Assembly (NCBI RefSeq): GCF_030704535.1
Contig: NC_081818.1
Location: forward strand, 6,768,501-6,832,500
Direction of reading: 5' to 3'
Source: Vitis vinifera
Taxonomy: Eukaryota > Streptophyta > Magnoliopsida > Vitales > Vitaceae
Length of the DNA: 64,000 nucleotides
Each line of letters begins with the position of its first letter. The stretch's first letter is position 1. The position numbers and the translations under genes were made by a program. Of this stretch, positions 31,430 through 43,000 are shown one piece after another. The notes beneath the pieces were generated by a model. That model ran no database searches, was not told where the DNA came from, and saw only the letters and a program-made list of their open reading frames with translations.

Positions 31430-32800
31430 TAATAACACAATTTTCATATCAATAATACACATTAAAAAAATTGAATTTATACTTAATGTGTCTTGAAGAC
31501 CTTCTATAATTCTACAAAATTGAATTTATAAAGATATATCTTTCTATAGTGTTTTTTTTTAATCAATTATACATATTCCATGAAATTAAATTTATACTAA
31601 ATGTGTTTCTTAAATAGACATATTCCACAATTCCACAAAATCGAATTTATACTAAAAATGTCTTTTTAAAAGACACATTTTATAATTTTCATATCAGTCA
31701 CACAATGAAGAATTTTAATTTATACTAAAAGTGTATTTTGAAGAGACATCTTTCACAATTTTATAAAATTAAATTTATTCTAAAAGTGTTTATTTGAGAG
31801 ACACCTTCCATAATTTTTTTTATTAGTTATACATGTAAAAAAAAAAAAAAAAAAAAAAGAATTTCAAGTTATTTGATTAAAATGGTTTTTGAAAACCCAA
31901 ATTTCGAAATTTGACCTCTAAACTTTTTTGGCTTCATTTGGACAAAAATACCATCGTTATTTTCTTGTAAAAATAACTCTATTTTAAAACCTACATGTAA
32001 ATACTTGAAACGGTAAATGACATTTGTGTAAAAAACAATAGCTTACTTTTCAAGAAAAAATATGTGATTGGTTAAATTCACATTTTGAGAATTATTTTAT
32101 TCATTTTAACTAAATATTTCTTGAATTTATACTTAAGGTGTCTTTTAAATACATTTTTTTATAATTTCACAAAATTAAATTTATACTAAATATGTCTCTT
32201 TAAGAGATATCTTTCATAAAAAAAAAAAAGAATTCATACTAAAGATATTTATTTAAAAGACACTTTCCATAATTCTACAAAATTGAATTTATTCTAATGG
32301 TGTCAAGACACCTTCAACAATTTTCATATTAACCACAACAATAAAAAAAAAAAAATTGAATTCATACTAGAGGAGTCTCGTCAAGAGACACCTTCCATAA
32401 TTTTCATATCAGTTACCTATAAAAAATTAAATTAAATTTATACTAAAGATGTATTTTGAACTGACACCTTTCACAATTCCATAAAATTGAATTTGTATTA
32501 AAAGTGTTTCTTCAAAAGACACATTCCATGATTTTCATATCAACCACACAGTGAAAAATTTTGAATTTATGCTAAACTTCCATAATTTTACAAAATTGAA
32601 TTTATATCGATGGTGAAGAAACACCTTTCACGGTTTCATAAAATTGAATTTATACGAAAGATGTTCATAATTTTTTTTATTAGTCATACATGTTAAAAAA
32701 ATTGAATTTATACTTAAGGTGTCTCTTGAAGAGATTCTTTCCATAATTTAAAAAAAAAGTGAATTTATACTAATGGTCTCCTAAAGAAACAACTTTTTTT
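31430..32800. repeat. Tandem array of about 18 degenerate 45-75 bp units with internal dyads
   Basis: The motif AATTGAATTTATACTAAA and close variants recurs roughly every 45-75 bases, beginning near 31471, 31515, 31577, 31640, 31715, 31763, then 32113, 32170, 32229, 32281, 32354, 32430, 32485, 32553, 32594, 32642, 32700 and 32758. A break of unrelated sequence lies at about 31830-32110. After most motifs comes a short dyad, of form GTGTCTCTTGAAGAGACAC, then CTTCCATAATTTT(C/T)A. Clear examples of the dyad are at 31659-31676 and 32193-32209. The strand and origin are unknown; it could be a satellite remnant or the subterminal region of a transposon. Confidence 0.75.
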
Positions 32801-33138
32801 TTTAAAAAAAAAAAAAATTAAAATCTATCGCTGGATTAGTTTTATTACAACTAGATGTTTAACTTTTATTACATGTATATCATAATCAATATTTTGACTT
32901 TTCAATCCGACATCAATTAAAAGGAGTAAACCAAATGACAATTAAGTCAACACCTTCCAAAATAGTAGCAATACTATTTTGTCTAAAATAATTTCAAAAT
33001 AGATACATTACTATAGAACTTATGGTAATCAATAATAACTAAATCCAAAATATAACAAGTAATAAATACATATCATGAATATTTGTCCAAAATAATAATA
33101 TAAAAAATACTAACAACCAGTCATATATAGTAATATCC

Positions 33139-33378
33139 TCAATGTGTATGGCATGAAAGAATTTTTATCTTTCTGGACGTTGATAATATGTATGTTCCAC
33201 TATTGATTCTACGAGACATGTGCTCAACAATCATGTCTCCTACCATGTCCTCATCCACAATAATCCTGGGAATCAACTCCTCATCAACCGAGGTAATCTC
33301 TAATGATTATGGTGATGATGTAATAAATGGTATTATAGGTGAGGTGGATGACACCTCCACAAGTGTAATAGGAGTCAT
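33139..33378 (-). pseudogene. Coding-like fragment with one stop, probably transposon-derived
   Basis: The minus strand reads from ATG at 33378 for 80 codons with one internal TAA. Protein-like segments include MTPITLVEVSSTSPIIPF and SVDEELIPRIIVDEDMVG. I do not recognise the family. Position next to the tandem array suggests a transposon remnant (inference). Confidence 0.3.
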
Positions 33379-33833
33379 CTCATGTTAAAAATTATAAAAC
33401 AATAAATAAAATGCAATTTAAAAAAAATTCTTATAATAATAAATGTGTAAATAATATAAAAAATAAAATAATATTTATAAAATTTATAAAATAATAAGAC
33501 ATATAACTTTTTATATATAGGTAAAATTATATGGAATTATTTTTTCATTTTTAAAAAGTACTTTCATATTTAAATATTATAAATATTTTATTTAATAAAA
33601 TTTAAAATATTATTCATTTAAATTTTTTTTATCAATTTTAAATTTATATATTATTTTAATTTTAATAGAAAATAAATTATATATATAAGTATATAACTTA
33701 TCCGATTCAATTATCGCTTTGATTCTAAAATCATTGCTCGTAAGTCGTAACGTGTCTGATAAAATGGAGTCTGTAGACGCCATGCGTACGAATTGCAACG
33801 AGGACTCGAATTAGACGTAGATGGCTTCCTCTG

Positions 33834-33900
33834 AAACGACGCCGTTTTAAAAGAGATCTTTCCAACTTCCAACCAAACGATGTCGTTTACATGAGATCTT
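33834..33900. promoter_or_regulatory. Paired palindromic AAACGA..TCGTTT-type elements upstream of the PITH gene
   Basis: Two near-palindromes, AAACGACGCCGTTT (33834-33847) and AAACGATGTCGTTT (33875-33888), are 41 bases apart. Each is followed by AAGAGATCTT or ATGAGATCTT. The unit is thus a 41-base direct repeat located 130-180 bases upstream of the PITH start codon, where a core promoter is expected. Sites of this shape are common near plant transcription starts. Function here is inferred. Confidence 0.45.
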
Positions 33901-33963
33901 ACCGAACCATTTTAAGTTTTAACTTTTAACCACTGTCTGCTCCGTCGCCCTCCCTGCTACTCT

Positions 33964-33996
33964 CTCGCTATCTCTCTCTCTCTCTCTCTCTCTCAA
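33964..33996 (+). repeat. (CT)n run in the PITH leader
   Basis: A TCTCTC run of about 25 bases lies within 20-50 bases of the start codon at 34014. CT/GA runs in plant leaders are known binding sites of BPC GAGA-type factors. Length polymorphism is likely. Confidence 0.75.
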
Positions 33997-34013
33997 GTTC
34001 TACTTCATCCAGC

Positions 34014-37000
34014 ATGTCTGCCGAATCTGCCACTGCAATTCAAAGAAACCAAGCAAGTCACTTCATTCTTTTTTTCTTTTTCTTTTTTAACAAATTTCTT
34101 TCCTTTGTTTGGTTGCCAAGAAAACGTAAAGTAAACCATAGAAAAATCCGAGCCCTTTGTTTGAGTTTGGAATACTTGTTGTTTCAAAGATTCCAAATTC
34201 TGTCTTCTTTTCTTTCATTTTCCCACGGTTTCTGAGCAATCAAGCAGAACTTTATATTATAGAACTGTATTCTGATTATATGACTTCCGATCAGGCTGAC
34301 CTACTCGACTTCATCGACTGGACTGGAGTCGAGTGCCTCAACCAAAGCACCAGTCAATCTCTTGCCAATGCTCTCAAGCAGGTACCTTTTCCATTTTGTT
34401 TTTTCTCGTTTCATTTACACTCATCTCTTTGATGATATGCCACTCGAAGATTCATTTAATAAGGATTTCGCCTTTTTATGTGGAATTAATTGAGATTTAC
34501 ATATAAACAAGCCTGGGATTAATATTATTTTGTTTCTTTTTTCTTTCTTCTTTCTTCTTTCCGTTGTCTTACAATTGCAATACGAAATTAGGGTTTTTTT
34601 CTTTTTCTTTTTACTTTTTTCCATATTTTTTAAAGATCTAATCTGGTTTCTTGTTCCAATATTATTCTTGAATACTTCACTATTTTTTTCTTTTTATGTG
34701 GAAATATTCATGATTTCTCCCAAAAGCAAGCCTAAGTTTTGTTTATTTTCCTTCCTTCCTGCTTGTATTTTTCTCTCGTTACTATTACAAGGAAAACTAA
34801 GGAATTTGATTTAAAAAATTAGGGTTTCTTTTTTTTTTTTTTCCTTTGGATAAAATTATACAATATTTCCTTTGATTCTTGTTTTTGTTTTTGGGTTGTA
34901 TCGCTCTCCTCATGTTTGGTTGTATTACTATATTATCCTATGCATTCCTTAATCTATATATAACTTATATTAGGAGGTTTTTGTTTTCTTGGTTACTAAA
35001 TAATACGAAATAAAAATTCAAAAATCATTATTTTTTCTTTTCCTGTACTTCCTCGGAAACCAATTGGAGAACTAAGGTTTTGTTTAATTAATTTGTTTGT
35101 TTGAGTTAGGGTTACAGAGAAGATGATGGTTTGCATCTGGAGAGTGATGCAGATGAGCAGCTTTTGATCTATATACCGTTTACACAAGTTATTAAACTGC
35201 ATTCTATTGCCATCAAAGGACCTGAAGAAGAAGGTGAACATAAGCCTGTTTGTGCTACATTTTATTCTTATTTAATTGCTTCTTGTTATCTCCAATCTTC
35301 TTTAATGATAGTATGCAGGCAATCAATGATGAATAAGCCTTTGAACATTTATTTTTTTTGCTCTACTTGTTCAGAGTGCATCCCTCTGCATAAAGTCCTA
35401 GACTGTAACTGACTTTATGTCTTCTATAAAGATATTTTTTGCAGCATTATTTTATAATTAAATAACTCTTATCCTCTAAAATTCTGCTTGCTTAATTTCC
35501 TTCCCATGGATAGGTTGAAGTTTGACTTTCATTCTTCCATTATGATGATTTTTTAGTGATCTTTACCATGATCCATGTTCTCCAAGGCCCAAGTGACTTT
35601 TTTAGGACTTTTAAGACACTCTGATAACCTTTGACTTCCTACTTCCCTTACAAGCATCAATTCTTTATGCTCTTGGCTCGAGCTTTCTCTTATCTTTTTT
35701 TTTGCTGCCATTGCTTTTGCTGTTAAGGCTGGATGGACTGGCCTGAATCAAGTAACATGTGTTACAATAGGTTTACCTTGTAACTTTCATATTTCTAAAT
35801 GGAGCTGCACTAGGCAGCATTAAATCTGGCAAGGCACAATTTGAGATTTCAACTTGGCTACTCCTTTTGCATTTGACTCTCCTGCCAGTGTTCTCAATTT
35901 TGTCATATTGAGAATGGTGCAAACAATCTGGTGGTTTTCTCCATAATAGAATGGGGTTTTGTTTGTTATGTCTGGAACTAACTTCATGTTCATAGCATCA
36001 TAAGTGCCATGGTATAGAAAGCTATTAGATGTGTGTAAAATGAGAGTTGGCCCAGGACTAGTATCTCTTTTGGGAATGAGCTAATAAAACCAAGTTCTGG
36101 TTAGATAGGTGGAGTGGTGATTCTAAGTTGAAAGATCACTTCCCTTGTTCCTAGTTGCTTTTAATAGAAATGTTAAAAGTAAATGATCTGTGTGTGGAGG
36201 ATAAGAGAGGTTGTTGGAACTCTTGCTTTTGTATGGATTCTCTTCTTTGGGGGGATGGGGAAAGTGAAGATTTTTTAAGCACATTCATGCAGTGTCTAAC
36301 CAGGGTTTAGCAGAGGATAGATTGGTATGGAAGGGCTAAAGAATTGAGAGTTTTGTTATTATTAGTATTAGTATTATTATTATTAGTATTACTACTACTT
36401 AGGTTTTGAAATCTATAAGAAGTTTATAGCAAAGAAAATATGGAATTCTAGCCCTTTTAAGGGTATGTTTCTTTGCTTGGGAAGTTGTTTGGAAGAAGAT
36501 TTTGATTGCCTATGAAGAGGGGTTAGATGTGGACTTTGTTTTTATAGGTCAAGGAAGTGTTGACATGTCATATTTTTGTCCATTGTGTCAAAACTGGAAA
36601 TCTTTGGGGCCTTGTTTTGGCTTTGTTTGTCTTGCAGTGGCATTTCCAAAGTTTGTTAGCATGCTTCTCTTAGATTAGAATACGACAAGAATGCAAAAAA
36701 GATGAAAGAGAACGTGGAACTTGGCCACTTTATGCTTCTTTTGGTGCATATGGAAGGAGGCTAGGAACAAACAGCAGAATTTTCAGGGGAGAGGAGCATC
36801 CAAATTAAGTATTAGAAGACTTTTTCTTGAAAACTTTTGGAATAAGAAATCCCTTGTGGGGCAAACCTTCTGATATCATTCAGGGCTTGGATCAAGATTA
36901 GGTTGTATCTGTTTTTTTTTTAAGTTTTGGTTTTTCTGTTTTTTCTATACTTCCAATGTGTTGGGGTTGCACCTTTTTTTTTGGTTAAAGGCATCTTAAT

Positions 37001-40000
37001 CTATGCGACCTTAAAGTATGATAATCTAATTTAGGATATCACATACATAATAATCCAACATAAGATGATACATACTTGCATGATAATGTAAATCTTTTAT
37101 GCAGACAATAAACAAATCACATGATAATCTAATCTAGAACATCACATGATCGCATGATAATACAAATCACAATAAGTAATAAACAATAGAAACCAAGGTC
37201 CAAGATGAATAGGAGGAGAGTTGCTCCTTTATGCATTTTTGGTCCATTTGGAAGGAGAGAAATAGGAGAGCCTTTGAGAATTGTGAAAGTTTGGACCAAA
37301 TAATTAAAAGTTCTTTTTTGTATCTTTTTTGGGATTGGGTTAGATTGTACATTGGAGAATAAAATATGAAATTTTGAAAAAGCTGACTTGACTAAGTTCA
37401 GTTTGGTGCAGTTGTTTGTTTTTTTCCTTTCTGAATTCATTAGTTTATTAGATTTTTTGTTCACCTACTTGATTAGCTAAGAGAGGCACCAAATGAATAT
37501 ATCATCCCAACTTTGTAACGATTTCAAATATTTGGGGGAGCCACCCATGGACCTATTTCCTTTTTAGCCACCTATGAAATAACAACAAAATTTCCTACAC
37601 TACAAGATTGGACAAGCCCAAAGCTTTAGCCTACATGAGGCCTTGCAACATAGCTAGGATCTTAGCTTCCATGGTAAAACCCTTACACAAGTCTAAAGTA
37701 ACCTTTTATCACTTTACCTCGATGATATTTAATCACTCCACTAATTCTAATTTGCTCTAAGGTAACTAAAGAATATCTATCAAATTTCAACTCGACAAAC
37801 CCTTCAGCTGTGGTGACCATACAAAGATCTTCTCAACCAATCTCTTCAACTTGCATATAAGGTGCCAATCTAATAAAATAAGGCTAAAAGGAGTGCTTGT
37901 GGTTACTCCACTAGCAGGGGCCCAATGGAGGGAGAAGAGTAAAACATGTCCTAATTGTATTTGATGTCCTCAAAACATCCTTAAAAATCCTTGTTTTTTT
38001 GTTCCTCCATATTTTCCAAGTCAAATTGAATTTAGCAATATTGTACCTTACTTTTAGAATGTTCGTTAGAGCCTTTGAAAGACCATTGTACAAGGTGGGA
38101 CCCAGTCAATCCAAATTAGGATGAATAATCTATGCTACAAATTCAAATCGATTGGCAATGAAGGAAAAGATGATAAGTCGATTCTCCACTCTCTTTTCCC
38201 ATGGCGCACCACTTCAAATTAAGAGTTTTGAAGGATCTCAGTTTTTAGAGGAGATGATTGGTACTAACACTTTTACTAGCTAAAAATCACATGAAAGTCA
38301 TTATACTTGGAGGGGGTTTAGACTTCCAAATAAAATTAGCTAGAGCAAAAGAGATAGAGGTGGATGAATGATAAGGATTTTAGATGATAAAGAGCTTTAA
38401 AGAATGAACTAACTGATGACATTGTTGAAGAGCTCAAGGACTGAACTCTCACATCAGGGTGGAAAGGTGATAGACACACATGGGGCTTAGAAAACATCAA
38501 GAGATCTAATTCCTCAATTTCCTTTATTAAGAGGTTCAGAAAAATTTAAAACTCCAAGACAAGAAAGGGAAGGAATGTACGAAAATAATAGATTGGGGAA
38601 TCTCTCTATCCCTACAACTTCAAGGAGTTAGGGTTATTGAAGATGAAAGAGCAAATCACCACACCAATTGTCCTCCAAAATGTGCATCTTTTTACCATCA
38701 CTGGTAAAAAAGCAAGTGAAACGAGGAAAATTATAGAAGATTTGAGCAATTGCCTTCTAGGGATAATGGTGTGTGTGACCACTTAACAATAGTGTTGGCA
38801 TCCCAAGCATTAAAATGTGGACTGGCCATAGATACTCAAAATGACATTGTGCTAACTAACATTGCTCTCCCTAGGAAACTTGCGCAACCACTTTGCTATG
38901 AGGGCTCTATTTTGCAGGGAAATCATACATACACCTAGAACCCTACACACTAGGTTGCATCCAACGAGGTGATCTCTTTTTACTTTCCCCACTCCTAATC
39001 AAAGAAAAACATCTCTCTGTTAATACTCAATCCTTGAAGCCACTTTAATTGGAACTTTGGGAACAAATAGGAAATAAGTGATAAACACGAGTTCATAGGA
39101 GTGATTCTACCACCGAAAGATGAATAGACTCTTTTCAATGATCCAAATGTTTATAGAGTGTTCGCTTGTTTTTCAGTGTAATTTCCTATAGTTTAGTTTT
39201 CTTTGGCGGGAGGATTTCTCATTCTTCTATTTGTACTTCTTTTTATCTATCAATATATCTCTGTGTCATTTCCAATCAAAAAAAATAAAAATAACAAATT
39301 GGATACTAAAAGGAAATAGCTCTTGGATTCCCCTTCACATGGCAAGGCCCGCAATCTAACAGGGAAGCTAAAGCCTGAACTTGGTCCTGCTTCACTGTGA
39401 TCCCAGCAATCATCTATTATCCAAATTTATCTAGAGCCAGATGCACACCCAAACATCATAGGAATTAGTTTAAGGTTTTGCAAGTCAAGTGGCAGAGCAT
39501 AAAGTGGCTAATTAAACTACATGGAATCTTCCCTTCAAACTTGGGATGGTGGAATATTTTTAGGATGTAAGGATGTAATCTTCTAGTGGTTAATCCCTTT
39601 GACATTGTCTTCATTAGTTCAGTGTTCCTAATAAGACATTTTCTTAAGGTTTTGTTGTAACTTCTTTTCCCAGTTTTCTTTTAATTTGCTTTTTAAGTCT
39701 CTTTACATTGTCTCATCTTAAGTTGATTATATTCATGAGTCTAATGCAGAGTTAATTTACAGGTCCCAAGACTGTGAAACTTTTCTCAAATAAGGAGCAC
39801 ATGGGATTTAGGTATTGTTTGACAGATGTTCAGTTTCATTTTAAAGATTTGATGAAAACTGTACAATGTTTTATTTCATTGTGATTTTATTCAGATGTTC
39901 TTATTTGTAATGTTGATATCCAGTAATGTCAATGACTTTCCTCCAAGTGATACAGTTGCTTTATCCTCAGATAACCTTAAGGTAGGGTTTGGTACATACA

Positions 40001-43000
40001 TGAGGGTTCCATTGCTATATTGTTTCTTCTTAATGAAAGAGAACTTGTTTAGTATGTCATGGCTTCAATATTATTTTATTGAGTGCATTATGCTACAATT
40101 ATTTCTCTTTTGTAGGGGAAGCCAATAGTTTTGAAGTATGTCAAGTTTCAAAATGTTCGAAGGTATGTTGGATCTGTTTGTGTTCATATATTTTGTTATG
40201 GTCTCTTGGAGAACTGTTGGTTGATCTTACATGTTCAATTGGATCAGCTTAACAATTTTTATTGAGGACAATCAATCTGGTTCTGAAATCACAAAAGTTC
40301 AAAAGATTGTCCTATATGGATCCACGTAAGTTTCTCTTTTCTAAAACATATCTTTTCTTTCTCCACCTTTTTCTTAGTGTTTTTTTTTTTTTTTTTTTCA
40401 TGCATTGCCTTCTGTTCTTTCAGTTTTTGTTTTAATTTGCTATGTTTGCATTTCAACTAGTTCACTGTCTTATAATGCTTCTTACTTAATGTTTTTCCTT
40501 GTATATATATTTTGTTGGGGTGCAACAATGCCCCTTTTAAGCCTAGGGATGACTCACCCAAATGATGACTTTTAGAATAGGCTTGAGAGGTGTGATGTCA
40601 AATGCCGTAAATGGTGTAACCTTCTTTCATTGAACATCAATTGGTTTTCAGACGAGATGGTCAAAACTCGATCCAACATGGTATTGGAGCCAAAGGTCGT
40701 GGGTTTGATTCATGAGTGTGTCATGTTGGGGGAGGGATTATTAGGATACAACAATGCCACTCTTAAGCCTAGGGATGGGTCTCTTAAATGATGACTTTTA
40801 GAACAAACCCGCAGGGTATGAGGTCAAATGCCATAAAAGGTTTGGTCTATCCTCGTTAGACGCCAATTGGTTTTTTGATAAATGGAATTCGTTTAACAGT
40901 TTAATGTACTATGACTTTGAACTTACTATTATTTTTAATAATATAAAACAGAAATATATTAATAAAATGCTTAAAAAGGGCATCACCTTAGTATAGAAGT
41001 ATACAAGCAAAACTTCAAGGAACAAAGGAAGAAATATACAACACAAAAGACCTAGGCCTCCACCAACCTATTATGAATAAAATCTATAAAAGGTGAAGTA
41101 TACAAGCAAAACTTCATGGGACAGAAATTACACAATACAAAAGACCTAGGCCCTCACCAATCTGTTAATGAATAAATTCTATAAAAGGGCAATTTCCCTC
41201 TCCAAAAGAGTCCCTTTTCCAATAAAACAAGGATTTAGGAAAGGTCATAGGTTATTCTATAAAAGATCATAGGTTTTCCAAAAGAGTCCTTTTATGAATA
41301 AATTCTATAAAAGACCATAGGTTGCAAGCCATTGAATGATGGATGTAAAGGTGGTTGGTTGATTCCTCACTCTGCTTACACATGTTGCACCAGTCCAGAG
41401 GGCGCTTTCCCCTTCTCATCATTTGGTTGATGATTAGGTTATTCTCCCATGTTTCTGAACAAAGAATTATCTTAAAAAGAGCACTAAAAACTCACACCAT
41501 CATTTTTTTTTTTATCAGAAACAAAGATTAGTTTTTACTGATAAAAAAAAGAAGGATGAGGGGTCCTTCTCACAGAATACAAAACCTGATCAAAGTAAGA
41601 GTTTACTCCTCTACCATGAATCACAAACCGAAAGCCAATTTAGTTGAATTACAAAATTCACACCATCATTGCTGCAAGTAATTATCATAATTGCCCTCAT
41701 TTTGTGACAGAACCAAGGGATGCTCCTGGGAGTTGTTGAATTTTATGTGGTATAAGATGTAATTTATGAATTCAGAGAACCTTTGGGACATGATTCATTT
41801 CCTTGCTTCTCTTTGGGTTTCTTGTTCTAAGGTTTTTAAGGGGATTCCCCTTAATGTGATTCACCTTGATTGGTTAGCGGCGTGCAACTCCATTGGGTTG
41901 GCCTAACTCATAGTAGTTGTCTGTATCTACTTTGTATTTTCTCGTACTTGTTTCATTGTAGTTCTGATTTCTTGGGGGGGAGGATTCCTCATCCTTCTCT
42001 TGTACTTTCCCTTATATTAATATATGCCTTTGTCGTTTCCTATCAAAAAAAAAAAGATGTAATTTATGAATGGTAGTGAAAAATGCATTTTATCTTTTGG
42101 GATGAATTTTCATGTCGTGTGAGATATGTTGGCCTTAGCCATTCGGTTAAAAAAAAAAAAAATGTTGGCCTTGACCAACCAATGGGCCTATCAACTAGGT
42201 TGAGCAGTAATTGCCTTCTGAAAGGAGGTCATCTATACCAGATATATAAGGCTGCCTAAAGTTCCAAGTATGGAGTTATCTTGCGACAAGTCCTAATTTC
42301 TGATTTGTGGTGGTTTTTGTATTAGTTATTTTATGAATAGGATGTATAGGAGTTTTCCATACTGCAATATCTTTCCCGTATGTATGCAGGCTTTTATGAG
42401 GAGGGGCTAGTTCTTGTGGTTCTAGTTTTGGATTACTTTCTGCCATATTTTGTACATTTTTGAAAGATAACCAATCCTTCTTGTATTTATCAATTGATCA
42501 TTGAATGCAAATGTTTGTTTCTGATTGTTTGCACCTCAGGAAACTGCTATAGAACAAGAATGGCATCTTCTAGTTCTGATTTTAGATCAATATGGGTGCA
42601 ATTTAAGCCCAATAACTACATTTTGTAGTTTGTATATTATTAGATGATGGTAAATCGTAAAAGCTTAAAAAGTAAATTGAAATGGATTCATTAAGTTGAC
42701 AATCTGATCATGCTATTATTTCTTGGAGATATCACAAGTTGTTGTGTTAAGACAATGCACATGCTCTTTATGATACAGTATAGCTCGTTGTTCTCTAAGC
42801 CAGTGGACAATGTCAATTTCCATTTACGGTGCTTAATATAATGAGGGATGCAGCTAAGACTTATTCTTCCTTTCACGTTTATGGTGGAATTACACTGCAT
42901 CGTTACATGTCCTATTTTCTTTCCAAAATCAGTAAATACATGTCATAAATATATATTGCTAGTTTGATTGACTTCTTGTTTGATGTAATTCCATTCAGAG

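Noticed and set aside
31430..32800. CRISPR-like array
   Set aside because: Units are degenerate, spacers are not unique and the DNA is a plant nuclear genome.
40679..40691. tRNA-like string TGGTATTGGAGCC
   Set aside because: It is a primer-binding site next to an LTR, not a tRNA gene; no cloverleaf nearby.
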